Shown here: positions 1 through 6,052 of the stretch, piece by piece
Position numbering within the stretch: position 1 is the stretch's first letter
Layout: each line of letters begins with the position of its first letter
Assembly (NCBI GenBank): GCA_027622635.1
Contig: JAQBYK010000055.1
Location: 1-7,610, forward strand
DNA: 7,610 nucleotides
Reading direction: 5' to 3'
Source of the DNA: a bacterium
GTDB lineage: Bacteria > Patescibacteriota > Gracilibacteria > UBA1369 > LOWO2-01-FULL-3
Notes under the pieces: model-generated
Seen by the model: only the letters and a program-made list of their open reading frames with translations
Told to the model about the DNA's origin: nothing
Database searches by the model: none
Program-made: the position numbers and the translations under genes

Positions 1-387
1 TTAAGCCTGGATGCAAGAGCAGGATCCAAAAATGCAGTAATGACTTCTATAAAAAATAGGCATCTTGAAGTTGAAAGACAAAGGGAACTGGCCATCCAAG
101 AGCAAAAACGAGAATTAGCTCTACAGGCCAAACGTAATTTATTAGGATTTCTGCAACAACTTAGGGCGGAGGCACCATCATGGAGAGATAGTAGAGGAAT
201 GATGATTCTTCCCGTTAACATCAAAGATGCAACCTTTGCAAAATTTGAAAATTTGGTTGCCGTAACAATGGATCAAAGTGTTGTGGATTTTACTCGGTAC
301 TTGAGACAACAACTCAATGCAACATCTGCATTTGTCAGGCTTGGGACTCTGGATGAAGCGATAGAAAAATTAGAGGAACTTGTGTAA
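1..387 (+). CDS. C-terminal part of an unrecognised protein with a coiled-coil segment (5' end cut by window)
   Basis: I do not recognise this protein. The reading frame is open from base 1 through the first ATG at 40, so the gene probably starts upstream; a 115-residue protein from the ATG at 40 is possible but has no ribosome binding site. Counting from that ATG, residues 4-35 are rich in Glu, Arg, Lys and Gln with hydrophobic residues at heptad-like spacing, as expected of a helix or coiled coil. The rest looks like a small mixed alpha/beta region (about residues 45-100) ending in a short acidic helix (DEAIEKLEEL). There is no signal peptide or membrane segment in the visible part. It ends with TAA and 102 bases separate it from the next gene. 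Confidence is good that it is coding and low on any role. Confidence 0.6.
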   Translation, partial: LSLDARAGSKNAVMTSIKNRHLEVERQRELAIQEQKRELALQAKRNLLGFLQQLRAEAPSWRDSRGMMILPVNIKDATFAKFENLVAVTMDQSVVDFTRYLRQQLNATSAFVRLGTLDEAIEKLEELV

Positions 388-429
388 ATTCCCTTTACAA
401 AGCTAATTTGTGAGTCTAAAGTGCTGTCA

Positions 430-452
430 GTTAATTTCTACGGTTAATTTCT
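430..452. repeat. Perfect 10-bp tandem direct repeat GTTAATTTCT, 3-bp spacer
   Basis: GTTAATTTCT occurs at 430-439 and again at 443-452, separated by ACG, giving a 13-bp period. It lies in the only sizeable intergenic gap (388-489), about 25 bases upstream of the proposed -10 box of the next gene. The position fits an activator or repressor site, but in AT-rich intergenic DNA it may be chance or a local duplication. Confidence 0.4.
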
Positions 453-476
453 TTTCATTATCAAATAGCCATCTTC

Positions 477-482
477 TTTAAT
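477..482 (+). promoter_or_regulatory. Putative -10 box (TTTAAT) of the 490-1758 gene, predicting a leaderless transcript
   Basis: TTTAAT matches five of six positions of the sigma-70 -10 consensus and ends seven bases before the ATG at 490. No convincing -35 element is seen at normal spacing. An in-frame TAG at 466-468 leaves the ATG as the only usual start, and there is no purine-rich ribosome binding site. Transcription would begin at or next to the start codon. Confidence 0.35.
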
Positions 483-489
483 CAACCTT

Positions 490-1758
490 ATGGAGGTCTC
501 GTATAACTTACGTTTCCAAAAATCGAACTTTTCCAACAAAACTATCCTTGATAAAGAAGGTGAGATTATTATCTATGCAAAAGGATTTCGCCTCAAGGGA
601 AAAGGTGCCACAGATAAAGGCGAGTTAATGAATTTTTCCGAGATAAAGGAGTTTTACCATCGAAATGAAAGAATATATTTCATCACATTCAACAAGGAAA
701 AATACACGCTTTCAGATGCCGGCAATCTTTTTGAGCAACTTGTGGTAGATCTATATAAATCTCGTAATGAATTTTTGATGGATGGTTTGTTTATGAAGGG
801 AGGCAAGCTTAAAGCCGAATTTGAGGGGAATTTCCAGAGGATAAGCAAGTTCGCCAAGCCAATAAACAAAGGACACGCAAAATTTCGTTTATATGAAAGC
901 AGTCTGGTAATAGTACCAACAAATCAGGATGCGTTTAGTGTGCATTTTCACTTCGTGAACTTCTATGAGTTTGATGAGGATGAATATACCCTAAAGATAG
1001 TGATGGATGATGGGCTAACTCTTTTCTTTTCTCAACTTGGAAATGATTATGAGTTTTTTCAGGAGAAAATGGAGACATTGTTAGGTGGCATGTATGAAAC
1101 CATTGTCAACGATGTTCTGAAACAGGCTTTTGTGGAATTTCATGCCGCTACTTTGCTGAAGCTGGCTTACAAGATGAAAGGCGGTAAATCCGTTAGCCTA
1201 CATGACATCAAAAAGATGGATAGTGAAATGGCCGCCCGTGTAACTGAGTTTATGTTTGAGGATGCTGTTTTTGCCGAAAAGGTAAAGCTTCTTGGAGATA
1301 TGGTTGACGATTACAATACATTTTTTGGGATTGCGAAAGATCCTACTGTTGCAAGTAGTTACATCCGTTGGGTTATGTATGCGATTCCGGATAAGAATAT
1401 TGTAGCTTTTTCAATTTTGCCGCGATGGGAGCAGGGAGGAAAAACCTCCGAGGACGGTATTTCCCCTAAACATGAAACTTTCTTCTTTAAGATCATTATG
1501 GAAAAGGGTTCACCCAATGATAAAATAGAGGATAAAACTCGTGAAATTGATCAGTCCCTCGTTAATCTGCGTTTCGCTAAAGATCCCTGTTACAAAGACA
1601 AGCGGGAGCTTAAACATTCTCCTTATCAATATGCTATTCGAAAATTGCCTTATCTGAGAATTTTGCGAAAATCTTTTTGTGGTAAGGCTGCTGCCTCAGA
1701 TGTAAAAGAATGGCAAAAGCAAGCAATGGATATAATGAATAGAGCCGAGTTGAAATAA
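490..1758 (+). CDS. Unassigned 422-residue protein with two tandem PH/GRAM-like repeats
   Basis: I do not recognise this family. Two segments look like copies of one beta-rich fold closing in a helix: residues about 21-97 (strands around EGEIIIYAKGF and RIYFITFN, then the helix NLFEQLVVDLYK) and about 126-200 (strands around KFRLYESSLVIV and YTLKIVMDDG, then the helix DYEFFQEKMETLL). Strands followed by one capping helix suggest a pleckstrin-homology or GRAM-like fold; this is inference from pattern. Residues 205-275 look helical, 290-340 are again beta-rich (YIRWVMYAIP, FFFKIIME), and the tail 345-422 is basic with a final helix. There is no signal peptide or membrane span, so it is probably cytoplasmic or peripheral to a membrane. 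The start is well fixed because an in-frame TAG lies seven codons upstream and no other usual start intervenes. It stands alone between a 102-base and a 47-base gap. Confidence 0.8.
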   Translation: MEVSYNLRFQKSNFSNKTILDKEGEIIIYAKGFRLKGKGATDKGELMNFSEIKEFYHRNERIYFITFNKEKYTLSDAGNLFEQLVVDLYKSRNEFLMDGLFMKGGKLKAEFEGNFQRISKFAKPINKGHAKFRLYESSLVIVPTNQDAFSVHFHFVNFYEFDEDEYTLKIVMDDGLTLFFSQLGNDYEFFQEKMETLLGGMYETIVNDVLKQAFVEFHAATLLKLAYKMKGGKSVSLHDIKKMDSEMAARVTEFMFEDAVFAEKVKLLGDMVDDYNTFFGIAKDPTVASSYIRWVMYAIPDKNIVAFSILPRWEQGGKTSEDGISPKHETFFFKIIMEKGSPNDKIEDKTREIDQSLVNLRFAKDPCYKDKRELKHSPYQYAIRKLPYLRILRKSFCGKAAASDVKEWQKQAMDIMNRAELK

Positions 1759-1793
1759 TTGTAAGGTTTCGCTAGTATTGTGTCATTAAAACT

Positions 1794-1799
1794 TAAAAT
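1794..1799 (+). promoter_or_regulatory. Putative -10 box (TAAAAT) of the thioredoxin gene, leaderless geometry
   Basis: TAAAAT matches five of six -10 consensus positions and ends exactly six bases before the ATG at 1806. Its first three bases are also an in-frame TAA, so translation cannot start further upstream. No Shine-Dalgarno sequence and no clear -35 element are visible. Confidence 0.4.
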
Positions 1800-1805
1800 A
1801 TCCCC

Positions 1806-2117
1806 ATGTCAGAAATAACATTTACAGACGATAACTTTGAAGAGGAAGTTCTTAAATCGGACTTGCCGGTTTTAGTGGATTTTTTTGCCGAGTGGTGTGG
1901 CCCATGTAAAATGATGGCTCCCGCAATTGAAGAACTTGCCGATGAATACAAAGGTAAGTGGAAAATCGGTAAATGTAATATAGATGAGGCTCCCGACAGT
2001 GCTCAAAAATATGGCATTCAAAGCATCCCAAGTTTGAAATTCTTTAAAAATGGTGAGGTAGTTGATGAAGCGATTGGTTTTCAGGCAAAAGAAAAGATTG
2101 CTGAAAAGTTGACTTAG
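1806..2117 (+). CDS. trxA: Thioredoxin
   Basis: This is a cytoplasmic disulfide reductase of 103 residues, the normal length of a single-domain bacterial thioredoxin. The active site WCGPC is at residues 30-34 with catalytic Cys31 and Cys34, preceded by the usual strand VLVDFFAE. The buried acid is Asp25, and the cis-proline is Pro75 in SIPSL (SIPTL in most relatives). FFKNG at 79-83 is the conserved turn. An extra cysteine, Cys57, lies in the strand before NIDEAP. It should reduce target disulfides using electrons from thioredoxin reductase, whose gene is not in this window. The start is fixed by an in-frame TAA three codons upstream. The gene is convergent with ribonuclease H and the two stop codons overlap (2114-2117), leaving no room for a terminator between them. 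Confidence 0.97.
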   Translation: MSEITFTDDNFEEEVLKSDLPVLVDFFAEWCGPCKMMAPAIEELADEYKGKWKIGKCNIDEAPDSAQKYGIQSIPSLKFFKNGEVVDEAIGFQAKEKIAEKLT

Positions 2118-2569
2118 TTTTTGGAGACTTTTTGAGCTTCACTTAAAGCGAGCTCGTCAGCTTTGTTGTTGTATTTGTTCGTATGATGCGCTTTTACCCA
2201 TGTCCACTCAATGTTCAACCAGGCTCTTAAGCGATCTACTTCCGCCCACAAGTCGGTGTTGGCTTTCTTTTTCCATCCCTGATTCATGGTCTGGATTATA
2301 AGATTTGAATCACTGTAAATCTCTATCTTTTGATTCTGAAGATCCTCATCGGATAATCTTGATTTTTTCCTGATCCACTCCAGGGCTTCTATTATAGCCG
2401 TCATTTCCATGCGATTATTTGTAGTGTCCTTTTCATGTCCGGATATTTCTATTTCCTTGCCCGCGAAAAGAATTATTGCTGCCCAGCCTCCCGGTCCGGG
2501 ATTCCCGATACAACTACCATCTGTGTATATTTCGATTTTTCCGTTTTGCATAGTATTTGTGTTATCCAT
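2114..2569 (-). CDS. rnhA: Ribonuclease HI
   Basis: RNase HI cuts the RNA strand of RNA-DNA hybrids, removing primers and R-loops with two metal ions. From this start the protein has 151 residues, close to the 155 of the Escherichia coli enzyme. All four catalytic acids are in place: Asp in YTDGSC, Glu in NRMEM, Asp in YSDSN and Asp in NNKADELA. The flexible histidine loop is present as VKAHHTNKYNN, and the substrate-handle region WKKKANTDLW is conserved. Possible starts are the ATGs at 2614, 2584, 2569 and 2551. The longer forms add a hydrophobic stretch (MFFLLFLQDF) not expected in this enzyme; I chose 2569 because a -10-like box lies seven bases upstream, but 2551 (145 residues) gives an N-terminus closer to the family. 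It is divergent from the glutaredoxin-like gene and convergent with thioredoxin. Confidence 0.96.
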   Translation of the reverse strand: MDNTNTMQNGKIEIYTDGSCIGNPGPGGWAAIILFAGKEIEISGHEKDTTNNRMEMTAIIEALEWIRKKSRLSDEDLQNQKIEIYSDSNLIIQTMNQGWKKKANTDLWAEVDRLRAWLNIEWTWVKAHHTNKYNNKADELALSEAQKVSKN

Positions 2570-2597
2570 TGAAAAGAGTATCATGAAATCCTGTAAA
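2569..2597 (+). promoter_or_regulatory. Putative sigma-70-type promoter for the glutaredoxin-like/CapA-fusion operon
   Basis: TTGAAA at 2569-2574 (five of six -35 matches) and TGTAAA at 2592-2597 (four of six -10 matches) are separated by the ideal 17 bases. Transcription would start near 2604, giving a leader of about nine bases before the ATG at 2613. The region from there to the ATG is A-rich and lacks a Shine-Dalgarno sequence. Confidence 0.4.
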
Positions 2598-2605
2598 AAT
2601 AACAA
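2577..2605 (-). promoter_or_regulatory. Weak putative promoter for ribonuclease H
   Basis: Read on the - strand, TTGTTA (2605-2600, four of six -35 matches) and GATACT (2582-2577, four of six -10 matches) are 17 bases apart. The -10 ends seven bases before the ATG at 2569, the same geometry seen at other genes here. Each element is weak alone. It overlaps the opposing promoter at 2569-2597. Confidence 0.28.
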
Positions 2606-2612
2606 AAAAAAC

Positions 2613-2870
2613 ATGGCAAATGTAATTATTTATACAAAAACTTATTGTCCATATTCAAAAAATTGTAAGGCTTGGCTTGATGAGAAAAAGATTAATTTTG
2701 ATGAAAAAGTTGTTGATAACGATGACGAAATGGCAGCTGAAATGAAAGTGAAATCCGGTGACAGAAATGACACCCCTCAAGTTTTCATCAATGACCACCA
2801 TATAGGAAGCTTCGATGACCTAAAGGCCTTAGATGCAACTGACAAATTAGATAGCATGCTTAATGCCTAG
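2613..2870 (+). CDS. Glutaredoxin-like protein with CPYS active site
   Basis: This is a small thioredoxin-fold protein of 85 residues, the usual length of bacterial glutaredoxin 3-type proteins. It begins with the typical strand VIIYTKTYC. The active site is CPYS at 12-15, so the second cysteine of the common CPYC form is replaced by Ser; Cys18 lies three residues further in the same helix. The cis-proline is Pro56 in TPQVFI, and the glutathione-contacting turn is GSFDDL at 66-71. It should act on mixed disulfides or bind a low-molecular-weight thiol; whether this cell makes glutathione cannot be seen here. The frame is open far upstream, but the ATG at 2613 fits the fold exactly and upstream sequence encodes nothing glutaredoxin-like; the ATG at 2583 is a less likely alternative. 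The CapA-fusion gene follows after three bases, so the two are probably cotranscribed. Confidence 0.9.
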   Translation: MANVIIYTKTYCPYSKNCKAWLDEKKINFDEKVVDNDDEMAAEMKVKSGDRNDTPQVFINDHHIGSFDDLKALDATDKLDSMLNA

Positions 2871-2873
2871 CTT

Positions 2874-4598
2874 ATGAATAGATGGACTTTAGCCCTTGGA
2901 CTTCTCGCTTCCGGTTATTTTGTGTGGCAAATAAATACAGGTGAACTACTCGTAAATGATGCATTTAGAATGCTAGAGCTTGAAAATGAGGCTGTTGTGG
3001 ACCCGGATGCCGACATTATTGCTGCGATTGTGTCTCCTTCTTCAGGTAACTTAAAAGAGTTGGCAAATTTTTTCAGCAATTTATCTAAAACTAAGGATAT
3101 AGAAACTTTCATTATTCTGGGCGAAAATCACAGTCGTGGAGGGCGTTACCGTATCGGATTTTCTGAACATGACTATGAAACCGATTTTGGTGTGCTTAAG
3201 ATAAACGATGAACTTCAGGAAGAGATTCTTGCTTTTGATGAACTCAAATTGGGCACATCCTTTTGGGCTTTTCATGAAGAGAAATCAATCAGTGTCCTTG
3301 CTGCTTTCGTTAAGAAATTTTTTCCGGAGGCAAGGATTGTACCTATTGTTTTGAAAGATTCTCCAAAGACTGAAGATTTGGAGATATTTGCGAAACACCT
3401 TTCAGAGATTAATGATGATGGTGTTTTCTTGTTAGGAGCAACTGCCTTCTCGCAAGAAATGCCATTTTTGGTTCGCGAATTTCACATGGAATTAACAAAA
3501 AATGTTTTTGAAAATTTTGATTTTAATGGAATTGCGCAGATGGACGTAGATAGTCGTCCAGTGGTTTTTACTGTTATGAAGTATTTGGAGGAATTTGGCG
3601 CTGAAGAAGTTGAATTCTCGGGTGAGACTTTTATCTTCCGGGAAGGAGATGCTCTCTCCCAGGATCGGGATCTGACAATCTTGGCTTTTGGTGACATTAT
3701 GCTGGGAAGATATGTCCGCACTTTGATGGATAAAGCCGGAAGTAAAGGCTATGTCTTTGAAAATGTAAGAGGATATGAAGGTCGATTTTTTGAAGGTGCC
3801 GACATCGTACACGCTAATCTTGAGGGGCCTATAAAGGGGGTTGGAAAGAAAGGAGGAACAGCAATGTCCTTTGCGTTTAATGAAGACATCGCGCCATTCT
3901 TGAAAAATGTTGGATTTAACCTGTTATCAATTGCCAACAATCATGCTGTTGACCAAGGATGGGAGGGCAGAGACACTACAATTTCCGCCCTAAATAAAGC
4001 CGGTCTTTCCTGGTGTGGCCACCCGAGTGAAGTAGATCCTTTAAGTGTAAGTTATAAATGGGTAGGTGATAAGAAAGTGGCCTTTCTGTGTTTTCAGGAT
4101 ATTACTCACAAGCTTGATGATGATGCCGCGCTGAAGTTGATTAGCCAGGTGAAAAAAACCAGCGACTATTTGATAGTTTCCGTTCATTGGGGAATAGAAT
4201 ATAAACAAAGGGCCGATTATAGTACTCAGGTTGAGCCGGGCCATGCTTTTATTGATGCAGGAGCTGATTTTGTTATTGGCCACCATCCTCATGTTGTGGA
4301 GAATTTTGAAATTTATAAGGGCAAATTTATTTTTTATTCTCTTGGCAATTTTGTCTTTGATCAGTATTGGTCGATAATGACGCAAGAAGAATTAGCAATC
4401 GGAATAGTATTGGATGATGACGATGATGGCGAGGGGCTACGAACCAAAGTTTATCTCTTTCCCATGAAAAGCGATCATTCTCAAAGTCGCCTTATGAATG
4501 AAGAGGAAAGATCTGCCTGGACTGAAGATTTCCTTTTGTATGGTGATTATAGTGACGAATTAAAGAAACAGATCAGGGCTGGTGTGGTTGAATATTAG
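2874..4598 (+). CDS. Membrane-anchored MEMO-like/CapA-PgsA family fusion protein
   Basis: The 574-residue protein has a short N-terminal hydrophobic segment (about 4-20) after Asn-Arg, a signal anchor or signal peptide, so the rest probably faces outward. Residues about 47-255 resemble the MEMO family (AmmeMemoRadiSam protein B): LGENH (82-86), FHEEKSIS (133-140), FFPEARIVPIVL (149-160) and the LLGATAFSQ strand-turn (186-194). Residues about 266-535 are a CapA/PgsA-type metallophosphoesterase-like domain, with GDIMLGR (273-279), NLEGP (315-319), ANNHAVDQG (354-362), VHWGIEY (437-443), GHHPHV (469-474) and SLGNF (489-493). CapA relatives take part in polyglutamate capsule synthesis, but many have unknown substrates, so a role in envelope polymer metabolism is only inferred. 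An acidic run of five Asp (514-518) sits in a loop. The start lies three bases after the glutaredoxin-like stop, without a ribosome binding site, suggesting coupled translation. The CapA call is firm and the MEMO call moderate. Confidence 0.88.
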   Translation: MNRWTLALGLLASGYFVWQINTGELLVNDAFRMLELENEAVVDPDADIIAAIVSPSSGNLKELANFFSNLSKTKDIETFIILGENHSRGGRYRIGFSEHDYETDFGVLKINDELQEEILAFDELKLGTSFWAFHEEKSISVLAAFVKKFFPEARIVPIVLKDSPKTEDLEIFAKHLSEINDDGVFLLGATAFSQEMPFLVREFHMELTKNVFENFDFNGIAQMDVDSRPVVFTVMKYLEEFGAEEVEFSGETFIFREGDALSQDRDLTILAFGDIMLGRYVRTLMDKAGSKGYVFENVRGYEGRFFEGADIVHANLEGPIKGVGKKGGTAMSFAFNEDIAPFLKNVGFNLLSIANNHAVDQGWEGRDTTISALNKAGLSWCGHPSEVDPLSVSYKWVGDKKVAFLCFQDITHKLDDDAALKLISQVKKTSDYLIVSVHWGIEYKQRADYSTQVEPGHAFIDAGADFVIGHHPHVVENFEIYKGKFIFYSLGNFVFDQYWSIMTQEELAIGIVLDDDDDGEGLRTKVYLFPMKSDHSQSRLMNEEERSAWTEDFLLYGDYSDELKKQIRAGVVEY

Positions 4599-4615
4599 AT
4601 TGTCCTCATAATCTA

Positions 4616-4624
4616 TGCTATAAT
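4616..4624 (+). promoter_or_regulatory. Perfect extended -10 promoter (TGCTATAAT) of the MBL nuclease gene, leaderless geometry
   Basis: TATAAT at 4619-4624 is a six-of-six match and is preceded by TG with one spacer base, the extended -10 form that can work without a -35 box; I see no good -35. It ends six bases before the ATG at 4631, so initiation would fall on or beside the start codon. It lies just after the stop codon of the CapA fusion (4596-4598). Confidence 0.6.
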
Positions 4625-4630
4625 TCCCTT

Positions 4631-6037
4631 ATGAAAATAAAATTTTGTGGTGCGGCTGGTGAGGTCACCGGCTCAAAGCATTTAATCACCTTTAATAACA
4701 AAAAAATCCTTCTGGATTGCGGTATGTTTCAAGGGCATCGAGAAGAGTCGGACCAAAAAAACAGAAATTTGTTGTTTGATCCCAAGGAGTTGGACGCGGT
4801 GATCCTTTCCCATGCTCATATGGACCATAGTGGAGACTTGCCTATTCTCTCAAAAAATGGATATGAAGGTCCTATATATTGCACTCATGCTACTCGTGAT
4901 CTGTGTAATTTTATGCTTATGGATAGCGCTTTTATACAGGAGCGAGAAATTGAGTATTTAATGAAGAGAAAAAAGAAAAAGAGGGAGGACATACCCGAGC
5001 CACTTTATGTTTCAGCAGATGCTGAGAAAGTTTTGCAACAATTTCACGCTGTGAATTATGATCAGAAATTTATTGTTGCAGATGGTGTTACAGTGTCTTT
5101 CCATGACGCCGGACACATCCTGGGATCTGCGCTTGTTCATATTACTTTTAAGGATCCTAAGAGCGATAAAGTCCTGCAATTTTGTTTTACAGGTGATTTA
5201 GGTAGAAGGGGTTTACCTATTTTGCGAGACCCTCAACCTATTCCTGAAACTGAAATACTTATCTCTGAATGTACTTATGGTAATCGTTTACATGCTCGTC
5301 TTCAAACAATTGAGGCTGATCTTGCTGTTGTAGTCAATGAAGTTTGTAAAAATGGTGGAAAGCTTGTTATCCCCGCTTTTGCGTTAGAGAGAGCTCAGGA
5401 AGTTGTGTATCATTTGCATCTTTTGCATCACAAAAAGCTTGTGCCGGAAATTCCTATTTATGTTGACAGTCCTTTGGCCGGCAATCTTACTGAAGTTTTC
5501 CGTGCTCATCCGGAGTGTTTTGATAAAGAGACAAATCAGGAATTTACACAAAAAGACCATAATCCATTTGGCTTTGACGAATTGAAATATACCCGCAGTG
5601 TAGAGGAATCGAAGAGTTTAAATGAAAAACCCGGACCCATGGTTATAATTTCCGCTTCGGGAATGTGTGAGCATGGGCGTATTTTGCATCACTTAAAGAA
5701 TAATCTGGAAGATCCTAAAAACACTGTGCTTATCGTTGGATATCAGGCTGAGCATACGCTCGGCAGGAAGCTTGTAAATGGCGACAAAGAAGTAAATATA
5801 TTTGGTGATCCTTATAAGGTTAAGGCAAATGTTTATGTTATGGATGCTTTTTCCGGGCACGCTGACAGAAGTGATTTGCTTGACTATATTGGGCGTGTCA
5901 AAGGACTTAAGAAAATCTTTTTGGTGCATGGCGAACAAACTCAGCTGGAAGCTTTCCATGGAGCATTAGGTGAAAATGGATACAAGGATGTAAATATCCC
6001 CGCCTATGGTGATGAAGTTGAAATTCCTTTTGAGTAG
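4631..6037 (+). CDS. MBL-fold RNA-processing hydrolase (beta-CASP / CPSF-Ysh1-like family)
   Basis: This 468-residue cytoplasmic protein belongs to the metallo-beta-lactamase enzymes with a beta-CASP insert that cut RNA, as in Thermus TTHA0252 and archaeal/eukaryotic CPSF73-like nucleases. The two-metal site is complete: HAHMDH at 61-66, His162 in DAGHILGSA, Asp189 in TGDLGR and His433 in LVHGE. The beta-CASP part carries SECTYGNR (212-219), the segment IPAFALERAQEV (247-258), SASGMCEHGR (341-350) and FSGHADRSDLL (407-417), whose His410 is the family histidine. The Lys/Arg-rich stretch at 112-118 is at a point where relatives are also basic. It starts with the typical MKIKFCGAAGEVTGS, which fixes the ATG. 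It probably acts as an endo- or exoribonuclease in RNA maturation or decay; the exact substrate is unknown. It has its own promoter, and its stop is 15 bases from the stop of the convergent gene. Confidence 0.93.
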   Translation: MKIKFCGAAGEVTGSKHLITFNNKKILLDCGMFQGHREESDQKNRNLLFDPKELDAVILSHAHMDHSGDLPILSKNGYEGPIYCTHATRDLCNFMLMDSAFIQEREIEYLMKRKKKKREDIPEPLYVSADAEKVLQQFHAVNYDQKFIVADGVTVSFHDAGHILGSALVHITFKDPKSDKVLQFCFTGDLGRRGLPILRDPQPIPETEILISECTYGNRLHARLQTIEADLAVVVNEVCKNGGKLVIPAFALERAQEVVYHLHLLHHKKLVPEIPIYVDSPLAGNLTEVFRAHPECFDKETNQEFTQKDHNPFGFDELKYTRSVEESKSLNEKPGPMVIISASGMCEHGRILHHLKNNLEDPKNTVLIVGYQAEHTLGRKLVNGDKEVNIFGDPYKVKANVYVMDAFSGHADRSDLLDYIGRVKGLKKIFLVHGEQTQLEAFHGALGENGYKDVNIPAYGDEVEIPFE

Positions 6038-6052
6038 ACTGATAGCCTTACT

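Noticed and set aside
397..411. Short inverted repeat ACAAA-GCTAA-TTTGT after the first stop codon, considered as a terminator
   Set aside because: The stem is only five AT-rich pairs and is not followed by a run of T.
2409..2612. 68-residue N-terminal extension of the glutaredoxin-like reading frame
   Set aside because: It lies entirely antisense to the conserved part and start of RNase H, has no glutaredoxin-like sequence, and the ATG at 2613 begins the fold at the usual place.
2570..2614. 15-residue hydrophobic N-terminal extension of RNase H from the ATG at 2614
   Set aside because: RNase HI does not carry a hydrophobic leader, the extension overlaps the divergent promoter region and the start of the glutaredoxin-like gene, and later ATGs fit the family length.
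1806..2870. Thioredoxin, RNase H and the glutaredoxin-like gene as one linked stress or defence system
   Set aside because: They are common housekeeping genes on opposite strands, with no effector, sensor or mobile-element context to support a joint role.
2915..4385. Several - strand reading frames inside the CapA-fusion gene
   Set aside because: They overlap each other and the strongly motif-supported + strand gene, and none shows a recognisable domain or start signal.
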